A stretch of DNA of 12,493 nucleotides from Chthoniobacterales bacterium. Lineage in GTDB: Bacteria > Verrucomicrobiota > Verrucomicrobiae > Chthoniobacterales > UBA10450. Position numbers and translations under genes: made by a program. The notes under the pieces were generated by a model that saw only the letters and a program-made list of their open reading frames with translations, ran no database searches and was not told the DNA's origin. The stretch spans positions 1 to 12,493 of the forward strand of contig QHBL01000383.1 in NCBI GenBank assembly GCA_003244125.1, given 5' to 3'. The number at the start of each line of letters is the position of its first letter. The stretch's first letter is position 1. Positions 1-6,810 of the stretch are shown one piece after another.

Positions 1-380
1 GCCTGATGCGGACCGGCTCGCATTTGAATGCGCATTTCAAGGGTGAACACGACGCCGAGTTCGCCTGGTTTTCTTTCTCAAACGCGATGCCGCTCATCTC
101 GATGGGCGCCGAGCGCGCCGCGCGCAAAATCATCGCCGCCTGCCGGCGCGGTCAGCCCTCGCTCACGTTGACGTTTGCCGCGCGTCTGGCCATCGCCGGA
201 AACGCAATTGCGCCGAATCTCACCGGTCACGCGATGAAAGTTGCGGATGAATTGCTCCCGACATCGACCGATGACAGCGGCGATCGTTTGCAAACCGGAT
301 GGGAAAGTCGCAGCCGTGAACCGCGCAGATTCACCCGCCATCTTGAAGCAGCGACAAAGCGCAACAACGAACAATTGTAG
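1..380 (+). CDS. Short-chain dehydrogenase/reductase, C-terminal part (5' end outside window)
   Basis: The frame is open from the window edge to a TAG at 378-380, so only the last 126 or so codons are present. The first visible residues read G/L-M-R-T-G-S, which resembles the 'PGLMRTG' segment that follows the cofactor-binding core in classical SDR oxidoreductases. The following stretch with AEFAWFSFS and the helix AERAARKIIAACRRG fits the substrate-lid and C-terminal helices of a subgroup of about 300 residues. These enzymes use NAD(P)(H) on alcohols or ketones; the substrate cannot be told. The Rossmann motif and catalytic Tyr-Lys lie upstream of the window. An internal ATG at 6 is not the real start, because the preceding codon continues the family motif. 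The stop codon falls inside a small inverted-repeat element (371-442), so the last residues may be altered compared with relatives. Confidence 0.72.
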   Translation, partial: LMRTGSHLNAHFKGEHDAEFAWFSFSNAMPLISMGAERAARKIIAACRRGQPSLTLTFAARLAIAGNAIAPNLTGHAMKVADELLPTSTDDSGDRLQTGWESRSREPRRFTRHLEAATKRNNEQL

Positions 381-442
381 CGGCGCGTCTTCGGCCGCGG
401 AACGCGCATCAACGAACGGCGCTCACAGAGCGCCGCTACGAA
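371..442. repeat. Short inverted-repeat element with GTAGCGGCGC ends
   Basis: The 10-base arm GTAGCGGCGC (377-386) is perfectly complementary to GCGCCGCTAC (430-439). Inside the right half there is a second perfect 7-bp hairpin, GGCGCTC (418-424) and GAGCGCC (428-434), with the loop ACA, so two alternative folds compete. The element fills the gap between the dehydrogenase stop and the GTG of thpR and supplies the TAG that ends the dehydrogenase. The sequence style resembles dispersed REP-like palindromes that I associate with Verrucomicrobiota genomes. That it is dispersed is an inference, because no second full copy occurs in this window. Confidence 0.55.
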
Positions 443-446
443 TCCC

Positions 447-995
447 GTGAACGCCCAACGCCTCTTTATCGCCATCGATATGCCCGATGAAATCGCGCAG
501 CGCCTTGTCGCGCTCGATCCGCATTATCGCGGCCTGAGTTTTTCACCGATCGAACAAATCCATCTCACCCTCGCGTTTTTCGCCAGTGTCCCCGACGACA
601 CAGCCGAAGCGCTGAAAGAGAAACTCGCCGCCATTTCATTTCGCGCATTCTTTCTTCCAATCGCGGGGCTGGGAATGTTTTCGAGACGCGGCGTGCCGCA
701 CATCCTGTGGGTCGGCGTCGGTCGTGCGCATCCGCATTTGTTCCAACTGCACAAACGCGTGAACGAAGCCGCGCTGGCCTGCGGTTTGCCCATCGACGAA
801 CGCGCCTGGACGCCGCATTTCACCATCGCGCGGCCCCGCGGGATTTCCGCAGCGATGATGAAGTCGTTCCTGAAACAGCATCCCGATTTCGACGCTGGCA
901 TTTTCCGCGTGGAAGAATTTCATCTCTACCAGAGCACGCTTACGCCGGCCGGCTCGCTTCACCGGCGGGATTTAACAATTCGTGCCGCAGTGTGA
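447..995 (+). CDS. thpR: RNA 2',3'-cyclic phosphodiesterase (ThpR / LigT family, 2H phosphoesterase)
   Basis: The 182-residue protein starts with the family's usual RLFIAID strand. It carries both 2H-phosphoesterase signatures: H39-L-T41-L and H124-F-T126-I, spaced about 85 residues apart as expected for the two-lobed fold with the active site in the cleft. Family members hydrolyse RNA 2',3'-cyclic phosphate to 2'-phosphate and can also join tRNA half-molecules in vitro; the enzyme is cytoplasmic. The length matches the family (about 175-190). The start is a GTG directly after the repeat at 371-442 with no clear Shine-Dalgarno sequence, but no later start would keep the first beta strand. The gene stands alone rather than in the Pho group. 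Its last codons and its TGA (993-995) lie at or inside the repeat at 981-1062, so the C-terminal residues may be repeat-derived. Confidence 0.9.
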   Translation: MNAQRLFIAIDMPDEIAQRLVALDPHYRGLSFSPIEQIHLTLAFFASVPDDTAEALKEKLAAISFRAFFLPIAGLGMFSRRGVPHILWVGVGRAHPHLFQLHKRVNEAALACGLPIDERAWTPHFTIARPRGISAAMMKSFLKQHPDFDAGIFRVEEFHLYQSTLTPAGSLHRRDLTIRAAV

Positions 996-1846
996 CGACA
1001 ACCTATCTTGCGCAAAGCCGAAGTAATTAGAGATGTCTCGGCTTCGCTCGACATGACAAAATGAGTGTGATGATCCGCTGCCGGGTTGTAGCTGCCGTCC
1101 GTCCTCGGCGGCAGATCGCCTCGCTCGCGCAACACCACCTCGCGGTTCCCTCCCCACTTCAGCGCCGTGTCCACCGAATCCGCCAGCCGCACTCGCACGC
1201 CATCGCGAATCACGAGCCGATCAACCACTGCTTCGATCGTATGCTTTTCGTTCTTACTTAATCGAATCGGTTCCGGCCTTCCCAGCTCGATGATCTCCCC
1301 GTCAATCCGCGCCCGGACAAAACCTTCTCGCCGCAATTTCTCGATCACGTCGCGGAATTCGCCACGCTCATTCTCCACCAGCGGCGCGAGCACGATGATC
1401 TTCGTCTCGGGCGGATAGCTCAGGATTTCGTCCACGATCTGCTGCGGCGTTTGTCGCAACAGCGGTCGCCCGCTCACCGGATCATGCGGCTGCCCGACCG
1501 CGGAAAACAGCACCCGCAGATAATCGTAAATCTCCGTCGTGGTCGCGATGGTCGAGCGCGGATTCGCACCCGCACTACGCTGCTCGATGGCGATCGCCGG
1601 CGAAAGGCCTTCGATGAAATCAACATCCGGCTTTTCCATTTTGTCGAGGAATTGCCGGGCATAAGCCGAAAGACTCTCCACGTAGCGGCGTTGGCCTTCG
1701 GCATACAAGGTATCGAAAGCGAGTGATGATTTTCCCGAGCCACTCAGGCCCGTTATGACCACCAGTTTCTCACGTGGAATCTCAACATTGAGATTCTTGA
1801 GATTGTGCTGGCGCGCACCACTGATTTTGATAATCTGCGCAGGCAT
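959..1846 (-). pseudogene. uvrA: uvrA, 3'-truncated remnant (N-terminal quarter only)
   Basis: Residues 1-258 match the start of UvrA, the DNA-damage sensor ATPase of nucleotide excision repair: the opening GARQHNLKN, Walker A GLSGSGKS (33-40), the [18 protein letters not shown] block (50-67), the Q-loop region [13 protein letters not shown] (79-91), and the UvrB-binding domain with [10 protein letters not shown] (175-184) and KHTIE (201-205). UvrA proteins are about 900-1000 residues long. Here the frame enters a dispersed repeat at about residue 262 and stops at 295, so the zinc modules, signature motifs and the whole second ATPase are missing. The remaining 34 residues are translated repeat. 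The product cannot be a working UvrA. The ORF overlaps the 3' end of thpR by 37 bases, convergently. Either the gene was cut by a repeat-mediated deletion or the assembly joined two loci at the repeat. The ATG at 1844-1846 fits the family start. Confidence 0.85.
981..1062. repeat. Dispersed repeat element at the thpR / uvrA junction
   Basis: This stretch reads on the minus strand as a block that, when translated, gives the peptides HVERSRDIS and [10 protein letters not shown] in two frames. These peptides recur as spurious tails in many annotated genomes because they come from an intergenic repeat whose core is a TGTCGAGCGAAGCCGAGACA-like segment. It contains a 7-bp inverted repeat, AAGCCGA (1015-1021) and TCGGCTT (1038-1044). 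Both flanking genes run into it: thpR ends within it at 995, and the uvrA reading frame is diverted by it. The family assignment comes from memory of that peptide signature; the boundaries are approximate. Confidence 0.6.
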
Positions 1847-1918
1847 TCCCAGGACGACGGATGTAGAACCTACCAGTCAAGCACAAGGCTTGCTTTTCTC
1901 TACTTAAATCGGAACGCC

Positions 1919-2185
1919 ATGACTGACGACGCCAGCATCTCCCGCAGCGAGATCACCCAGCTGCAAGCAAAATTCAGCGAAGTGAAGCATTCCATCAACA
2001 ATGCCCTCGCCGTCATGATGGCCCTTTCCGAAATGTCACAGCGCAGGCCTGATTACGCCGAGAAACTCGCCACCACCGTCCTGACCAAGGCGCCGCAAAT
2101 CGTCTCCAGCCTCCAGGAATTCACTCAGGCTCTGGCCGAGAAGGCCGGTCCCAAGCCTGAAAGCGTGCCCAGCGCCATCTCGTAA
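1919..2185 (+). CDS. Small orphan protein with a histidine-kinase-like H-box (DHp-like), no kinase domain
   Basis: The 88-residue protein is almost wholly helical by composition. It contains K23-H24-S-I-N27-N28-A-L30, which resembles the 'HxxNNxL' H-box found in the dimerisation/phosphotransfer helices of some sensor kinases. A second amphipathic helix follows (about 45-75), so the order helix-turn-helix matches a DHp hairpin. There is no ATP-binding domain, sensor or membrane segment. It lies divergent from the uvrA remnant and 94 bases upstream of phoB on the same strand. It could be a phosphotransfer or decoy partner for PhoB/PhoR, or an unrelated helical protein; the function is inference. 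I chose ATG 1919 because an upstream in-frame start (1805) would lie inside the uvrA coding start and adds non-conserved-looking sequence. No Pho box is seen in the 1847-1918 gap. Confidence 0.6.
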   Translation: MTDDASISRSEITQLQAKFSEVKHSINNALAVMMALSEMSQRRPDYAEKLATTVLTKAPQIVSSLQEFTQALAEKAGPKPESVPSAIS

Positions 2186-2279
2186 GTTCGCAACCGCCCC
2201 AGCCTTGGTAGGTCCGTCATGGCGGGGCCTCAATCCGCAAAGCTTGCCAACGGGCTCCGCCTAAGCTCGATATTAGGCC

Positions 2280-2975
2280 GTGCCTCCGGCCTCGAACAAA
2301 CCCGTGCTCATCATCGAGGACGAAGAGGACGTCGTGGAAATGCTCACCCGCGCCTTTACCCGGGCCGGCGGATTCAAAGTGACGACGGCCGCTGATGGCG
2401 CCGAGGGGTTGCGTCGCGCGCGCGAGGACTTGCCCGCGCTTGTCATTCTCGACCTGATGTTGCCCAAGATGCCGGGACTCGAAGTGTGCAAGATTCTCAA
2501 GAGCGATTCCCTTACCAGCCATATTCCTGTGCTCATGCTGACCGCGCGCGCCGAGGAAGTAGATCGCATCGTCGGCCTTGAACTCGGCGCGGACGATTAC
2601 GTAACCAAACCTTTCTCACCGCGCGAGGTCGTCTTGCGCGCCCGGGCCGTTCTCCGCCGGGGCGAAGCTCCCGATAAAACGCAGTCCTTCGTCGCCGGCC
2701 CGATCACCATTGATGGCGTGCGCCACCAGGTTCATGTCAATGGCAAACCGGTCCACCTAACGAGCCTCGAGTTCAAGTTACTCCGCACGCTGGTGCAACG
2801 CCGCGGCCGTGTGCAGGAGCGCGACCGATTGCTCACAGACGTCTGGGGCTACGACAACGTAATCGATACCCGCACGGTTGATACCCACGTGCGCCGGCTG
2901 CGCGAAAAATTGGGCAAAGCCGGCGACGCTATCGAGACTATCCGCGGTTTCGGCTACCGTTTGCGCGAACGCTGA
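2280..2975 (+). CDS. phoB: Phosphate regulon response regulator PhoB (OmpR/PhoB family)
   Basis: The 231-residue protein has a receiver domain (about 8-125) and a winged-helix DNA-binding domain (about 132-231). The receiver has the acidic pocket E13-D14, the phosphoacceptor D58 in VILDLMLPKMPG, the switch residue T88, and K110 in YVTKPF. The effector part has LTSLEFKLLRTL, DTRTVDTHVRRLREKLG and the terminal RGFGYRL wing typical of PhoB. Phosphorylated PhoB binds tandem direct repeats at 11-bp spacing (Pho boxes) and recruits sigma-70 RNA polymerase. Three matching arrays occur in this window. The start is a GTG with no strong Shine-Dalgarno sequence; the first beta strand (PVLIIEDEED) begins seven residues later, so little can be trimmed. 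The TGA stop shares its A with the phoR ATG. General OmpR-family regulators look similar, so the PhoB name rests partly on the adjacent phoR and pst genes. Confidence 0.93.
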   Translation: MPPASNKPVLIIEDEEDVVEMLTRAFTRAGGFKVTTAADGAEGLRRAREDLPALVILDLMLPKMPGLEVCKILKSDSLTSHIPVLMLTARAEEVDRIVGLELGADDYVTKPFSPREVVLRARAVLRRGEAPDKTQSFVAGPITIDGVRHQVHVNGKPVHLTSLEFKLLRTLVQRRGRVQERDRLLTDVWGYDNVIDTRTVDTHVRRLREKLGKAGDAIETIRGFGYRLRER

Positions 2976-4228
2976 TGCTCTGGTGGATCATTGTCGGCGG
3001 GGCCGTGCTATTACTCGCCGGCTGGCTATTTCGTCGCCGATGGATCGCGCCCTGGCAGGAACTGGAGCAGCTGGTTAAGCAGATCGCCCGCGGCGAGCAG
3101 CCCAAAACAGTTCTCGTTAGCGCAAACCATCACGCCTGGCGCATCGGTGTGGCATTGGAGGATTTGCTCACGCGCGAGCGCGCGCTCGAGCAGCAGCTGT
3201 CGCAAGCGACCAGCGAAAGCCGCGGCATTTTTGCCGCGCTCACAGACGCCATCATCGTCGTCGATGCCGAACAGCGCGTTCGGTTTTGCAATCCGGCTTT
3301 CGAACAGTTATTTGCCGGACGCGCGGTCGCACCGGGCGAGCGACTGCTGGAGCTCACGCGCGACGCGGATATCGCCGAGAATCTTCGCGCCGTATTCGAT
3401 GAACAAACGGCGCGCACAGTCGAACTAACGCGCTCGGACAAGACATTCCATCTCGCCTCGGTGCCGATGAAAAACGAAACCGGGCAACTCACCGGTGCCA
3501 TCGCGATTTTTCACGACATCTCGCAACTGAAACAAACCGACCAAATACGGCGCGATTTCGTGGCCAATGTTTCGCACGAATTGCGCACGCCCCTGTCGAT
3601 TTTCCGCGGCAATCTCGAGATGCTGCTGGATGACGGGAACCTCAGCCGCGAAGAAGCCGACCACATTTTCACGACAATGAAGCGGCACTCCGACCGGCTT
3701 AACCGAGTGGTGGAGGATTTGCTCACGCTTGCCCGGTTAGAAGCGAACGAGGCGAGATTGCAGCTCGGGCCATTGGATCTGATCGCGTTTCTCCAGCATG
3801 TCGCCCGCGACTGGAACAAACGGCTCGCGCACAAATCTCTTCGGCTGAACCTTCAGGTGCAAGAGAATCTGCCGCCGGTTTCTGCGGACGAATTCCGGCT
3901 GGAGCAGGTCATGCATAACCTGCTCGATAACGCCGTCAACTACTCGCCCGAGCGCGGCCAGATCATCATCAGTGCTTCTGCGCGCGGCGAACAGATCGTG
4001 CTCGCAGTCGCAGATGAAGGTCCCGGCATTGCGCCAGCGGATCTGCCGCGCATTTTCGAACGCTTCTATCGCGCGGACAAAGCTCGCAGCCGCGCGCTGG
4101 GCAGCACCGGGTTGGGGTTATCCATCGTGAAACATATCGCGGAGTTGCACGGCGGCGAAGTTCGCGCCGAAAGCGAGTTGGACAAAGGCACAACCATCGA
4201 AGTTCAGCTCCCGATCGCTCGCTCATAG
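2975..4228 (+). CDS. phoR: Phosphate regulon sensor histidine kinase PhoR
   Basis: The 417-residue membrane kinase has one N-terminal transmembrane segment (about 3-20) and almost no periplasmic part. A basic and helical linker follows, then a PAS domain (about 80-185, with DAIIVVDAEQRVRFCNPAFE), the DHp helix with FVANVSHELRTPL (phosphorylated H201), and a HATPase domain. The ATPase motifs are all present: N-box around N315-LLDN319, G1 D347-E-G-P-G, F-box IFERFYR, and G2 G376-S-T-G-L-G-L. PhoR phosphorylates PhoB when phosphate is scarce and dephosphorylates it when phosphate is plentiful. It senses through the PstSCAB/PhoU complex rather than by binding phosphate outside, which fits the absent external domain. 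Its start overlaps the phoB stop by one base (TGATG), implying translational coupling. E. coli PhoR has a somewhat different membrane anchor (two segments). No defects are visible. Confidence 0.94.
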   Translation: MLWWIIVGGAVLLLAGWLFRRRWIAPWQELEQLVKQIARGEQPKTVLVSANHHAWRIGVALEDLLTRERALEQQLSQATSESRGIFAALTDAIIVVDAEQRVRFCNPAFEQLFAGRAVAPGERLLELTRDADIAENLRAVFDEQTARTVELTRSDKTFHLASVPMKNETGQLTGAIAIFHDISQLKQTDQIRRDFVANVSHELRTPLSIFRGNLEMLLDDGNLSREEADHIFTTMKRHSDRLNRVVEDLLTLARLEANEARLQLGPLDLIAFLQHVARDWNKRLAHKSLRLNLQVQENLPPVSADEFRLEQVMHNLLDNAVNYSPERGQIIISASARGEQIVLAVADEGPGIAPADLPRIFERFYRADKARSRALGSTGLGLSIVKHIAELHGGEVRAESELDKGTTIEVQLPIARS

Positions 4229-4237
4229 TTCACGCGA

Positions 4238-4281
4238 TTGTAACCAAGCCGCCACGCGGCTGTAACAAAGCTCATTCAGTT
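4238..4281 (+). promoter_or_regulatory. Pho-box-like array before the porin-pst operon
   Basis: In the 98-base gap between phoR and the porin gene, TTGTAACCAAG (4238-4248) and CTGTAACAAAG (4260-4270) are near-identical 11-mers exactly 22 bases apart. This equals two 11-bp turns. The 11-base units between and after them (4249-4259 with CCGCCAC, 4271-4281 with CTCATTC) keep the phase but match less well. PhoB family proteins bind 7-bp half-sites separated by 4 bp, so the geometry fits a PhoB site driving porin-pstSCAB-phoU. A clear -10 hexamer could not be picked out. A Shine-Dalgarno GGAG (4318-4321) precedes the porin ATG. Confidence 0.72.
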
Positions 4282-4326
4282 TCTCGGCGTCGCTCCAGCG
4301 GCGCCTTAACCCACAACGGAGAACCA

Positions 4327-5766
4327 ATGTTTAAACCCGCACTCTTTTTCATATTACCCCTCGCGCTCCTTCTCGTCATTCCAGCGCAGTCGCACGCCGC
4401 TGCTCCTGCCGATGCGTCAGAATCGCAGCGCCTGCAAAAGCTGGAAGCCGCCGTGCGTCAATTGCAGCAGCGCAACGCCGAGCTGGAAACGGAATTGCGC
4501 GCCCTGAAACAAAGGCGCGAGCCGTTCGCACCGATCATGGCGCAGCCGGAGCAAAAGGCAGTCGCCGGCAATGAGAACAAAGCTGTTTTCACCGCGCCGC
4601 CACCATCTCCTGTGGATGTGCATGCTGCCGGGCCGGAGATCAAACTGACCCTCGGCGGATTTGTTCAAGCCAACTATGAGACCGGCGACGTTTCGGCCTT
4701 TGAAGGTCGCTTCGGAGCGACTGCTTTGAAGGACCGCTTTCGTCTGCGCCGCGCCCGCATCAGCCTGACCGGCGATTTTGCCGAGCAGTTCGATTTCAAG
4801 ATCGAGGGCGATTTCGAGCAGAGCGATGCCGCAATAACTGCGCTGAAAAGCGTCGATCTCGCCACCGGCAAAACGGCTACGGTTAGCAACTCCACCCGCA
4901 CCGAGTTCTCCGGCACCGACATTTTCATCAACTGGCACGCCATCCCCGAGGCCAACATCAAAGTCGGCCAGTGGAAGGCGCCTTTCGGGTTGGAACAGCT
5001 CACACCCGACACGCAGCTTTACACCATCGAGCGCAGCCTTCCTACCGGCGCGCTCACACCTGAGCGACAGGTTGGCGTGATGATCTGGGGCAAGCCGCTG
5101 ACCGATGTATTTGCTGATCAAAAGGATCTCGTCACTTACTACGCCGGCATCTTCAACGGCAACGGCCGCAATGTGAATACCAACGACAACAACGAATACA
5201 TGTATGTCACGCGCCTTGAGCTACTCCCGTGGAAAGGCAAAGTGCTGGGCCAGGATTCCAGCTTTAAGCTCGGCGCCGACTATCTCTTCAGCCGCGACGA
5301 GACCGGCACGAACATCTCCCCTGCGCTCAACCTTAAAGTGAACACTGATGGCTCGCTTACGTCCTACAGTTTGCCTGGCCCGGATGAGCGGCACGCCTAT
5401 AGCTTCGATGCGTCGCTCAAGATAGGTCCATTCGACTTAATCGGTGAGTATCTCGACGAAAAGGTGCGTTCACGCGATGGCGCGTTCACTGACTTCGAAG
5501 CCAATGGATGCTATGTGCTGGGCGGATACTTCATCGTGCCCAAGAAGCTTCAGGCTGTTGTTAAATGGGAGCATCTTAATCCGGGCCAGCTCGGCAACGA
5601 TGGCACTGAATCAGTCACCGGCGGTCTCAACTACTATATCCACGGCGATAACGTGAAGGTGATGGCCGACTACGTGCACACCTGGTCAGATTTCCGCCAG
5701 GCGCATCCGCAGCTTGGCGACGATCAATTCAACGAAATCCTGCTGCGGATGCAGGTAATCTTTTAA
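4327..5766 (+). CDS. Outer-membrane porin, phosphate-selective OprP/OprO-like family
   Basis: The 479-residue precursor has a signal peptide (about 1-24, hydrophobic core ALFFILPLALLLVIP, cleavage near S-H-A). A predicted coiled coil follows (about 33-65, SQRLQKLEAAVRQLQQRNAEL...), then a proline/alanine-rich spacer and a beta-barrel from about residue 100 (KLTLGGFVQANYE). The barrel has alternating aromatic strands (KDRFRLRRARISLTG, FINWHAIPEANIKVGQWKAPFGLEQL) and ends in Q-V-I-F, the terminal Phe used by the Bam machinery. The pattern fits the phosphate-selective porin family (Porin_O_P); the N-terminal coiled coil probably trimerises or contacts the cell wall. It is the first gene after a Pho-box-like array and is followed 17 bases later by pstS, which supports a role in phosphate or polyphosphate entry. 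Ion selectivity cannot be read from the sequence. GGAG at 4318-4321 supports the start. Confidence 0.88.
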   Translation: MFKPALFFILPLALLLVIPAQSHAAAPADASESQRLQKLEAAVRQLQQRNAELETELRALKQRREPFAPIMAQPEQKAVAGNENKAVFTAPPPSPVDVHAAGPEIKLTLGGFVQANYETGDVSAFEGRFGATALKDRFRLRRARISLTGDFAEQFDFKIEGDFEQSDAAITALKSVDLATGKTATVSNSTRTEFSGTDIFINWHAIPEANIKVGQWKAPFGLEQLTPDTQLYTIERSLPTGALTPERQVGVMIWGKPLTDVFADQKDLVTYYAGIFNGNGRNVNTNDNNEYMYVTRLELLPWKGKVLGQDSSFKLGADYLFSRDETGTNISPALNLKVNTDGSLTSYSLPGPDERHAYSFDASLKIGPFDLIGEYLDEKVRSRDGAFTDFEANGCYVLGGYFIVPKKLQAVVKWEHLNPGQLGNDGTESVTGGLNYYIHGDNVKVMADYVHTWSDFRQAHPQLGDDQFNEILLRMQVIF

Positions 5767-5783
5767 CTGGTCTTCTTTTTTAT

Positions 5784-6788
5784 ATGAAACTCTCTTTCCT
5801 TTCAGCCGCACTGTTTATAGTCACCGCCACTGGTGCTTCGGCGCAAATGACCATCAATGGCGCGGGCGCTACATTCCCCTATCCCATTTACTCCAAGTGG
5901 TTCGATGAGTACGCCAGGGTCGATCCTTCCGTCCGTTTTAACTACCAGTCGATTGGCTCGGGCGGCGGCCAGAAGCAAATCACGGCGCAGACAGTAGATT
6001 TCGGCGCGTCCGACGGGCCGATGAGTGATGATAACCTGGCCAAGGCGCCAGGAAAGCTATTGCACATTCCTACCGTCGCGGGCGCCGATGTTGTTGCCTA
6101 TAACCTGCCGGGCAATCCTGCTTTGAAATTTGATGCCGATACCATTGCCGTAATCTTTTTGGGCAACATCAAAAAATGGAACGATCCCAAGATAGCGGCC
6201 ACCAATCCCGGCGTGAAGCTGCCCGATGAGGAAATCATCGTGGTGCATCGCTCCGATGGCAGCGGCACTACTTACATATGGACCGACTACCTGAGCAAGG
6301 TTAGTTCGGAATGGAAACAGAAGGTTGGAACGAATACTTCGGTCAACTGGCCTACCGGAATTGGCGGCAAGGGCAACGAAGGCGTGGCTGGTCAGATTAA
6401 GCAGACGCAAGGCGCGCTTGGATATGTGGAATTGATTTATGCCATCCAGAACAAGATGCCGTATGCCGACGTAAAGAATGCGGAAGGTAATTTCGTGAAA
6501 GCGTCGTTGGAGTCGATCACGGCCGCAATGGCTACCGCGCAGATACCAGATGACTTCCGTTTTTCTATCACCAATGCACCCGGCAAAGATTCCTATCCGA
6601 TAGCGGGCGCGACCTGGCTGCTGGTTTATGAGCAGCAGAAAGATCCGGCCAAAGGGAAGAAGCTGGTTGAGTTCTTGAAATGGGCTTTGACGAAGGGCGA
6701 AGACATAGCGAAGCAGCTCGATTACGCGCCGCTGCCGGACACGTTGCGTGATCGGGTTTTGAAACGCGTCGACGAGATCAAAATGTAA
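5784..6788 (+). CDS. pstS: Periplasmic phosphate-binding protein PstS
   Basis: The 334-residue precursor has a signal peptide (1-20, cleavage after A-S-A before Q21). The mature protein opens with the hallmark G26-AGATFPYP. Other phosphate-contact motifs are present: Q-S-I-G58-S-G-G-G-Q (phosphate loop), D72-F-G-A-S-D77, and H155-R-S-D-G-S-G-T-T163. The protein captures inorganic phosphate in the periplasm with high affinity and passes it to PstCA. No lipobox cysteine is seen, so it is a soluble periplasmic protein rather than a lipoprotein. It lies 17 bases after the porin and 22 before pstC. The 5' leader is T-rich (TCTTCTTTTTTATATG) and lacks a Shine-Dalgarno sequence, which is unusual for a protein needed in large amounts. 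The start is nevertheless certain because the signal peptide begins right there. Confidence 0.96.
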   Translation: MKLSFLSAALFIVTATGASAQMTINGAGATFPYPIYSKWFDEYARVDPSVRFNYQSIGSGGGQKQITAQTVDFGASDGPMSDDNLAKAPGKLLHIPTVAGADVVAYNLPGNPALKFDADTIAVIFLGNIKKWNDPKIAATNPGVKLPDEEIIVVHRSDGSGTTYIWTDYLSKVSSEWKQKVGTNTSVNWPTGIGGKGNEGVAGQIKQTQGALGYVELIYAIQNKMPYADVKNAEGNFVKASLESITAAMATAQIPDDFRFSITNAPGKDSYPIAGATWLLVYEQQKDPAKGKKLVEFLKWALTKGEDIAKQLDYAPLPDTLRDRVLKRVDEIKM

Positions 6789-6810
6789 CGGCGAGGGGAA
6801 GTAGATCGCG

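Noticed and set aside
1681..1690. CGTAGCGGCG inside uvrA resembling the arm of the 371-442 element
   Set aside because: It encodes the conserved RRYVES motif of UvrA on the minus strand and has no inverted partner nearby, so it is coincidence.
1878..1892. CAAGC / GCTTG hairpin followed by TTTTCTC upstream of the small H-box gene
   Set aside because: A five-base stem with a mixed tail is too weak to call a terminator or operator.
1805..1918. Upstream in-frame extension of the small H-box protein
   Set aside because: It would overlap the opposing uvrA start and adds residues with no helical or family character; ATG 1919 is preferred.
2186..2279. Gap before phoB checked for a Pho box
   Set aside because: Only a single CCGTCAT-like 7-mer is present, without partners at 11-bp spacing.
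4417..5121. Minus-strand ORF of 234 codons opposite the porin
   Set aside because: It is a shadow of the porin reading frame; the plus strand has a signal peptide, a Shine-Dalgarno sequence and a porin C-terminus.
5771..5783. T-run after the porin as a possible intrinsic terminator
   Set aside because: No GC-rich hairpin precedes it, and pstS begins immediately after, so it is better read as a T-rich leader.
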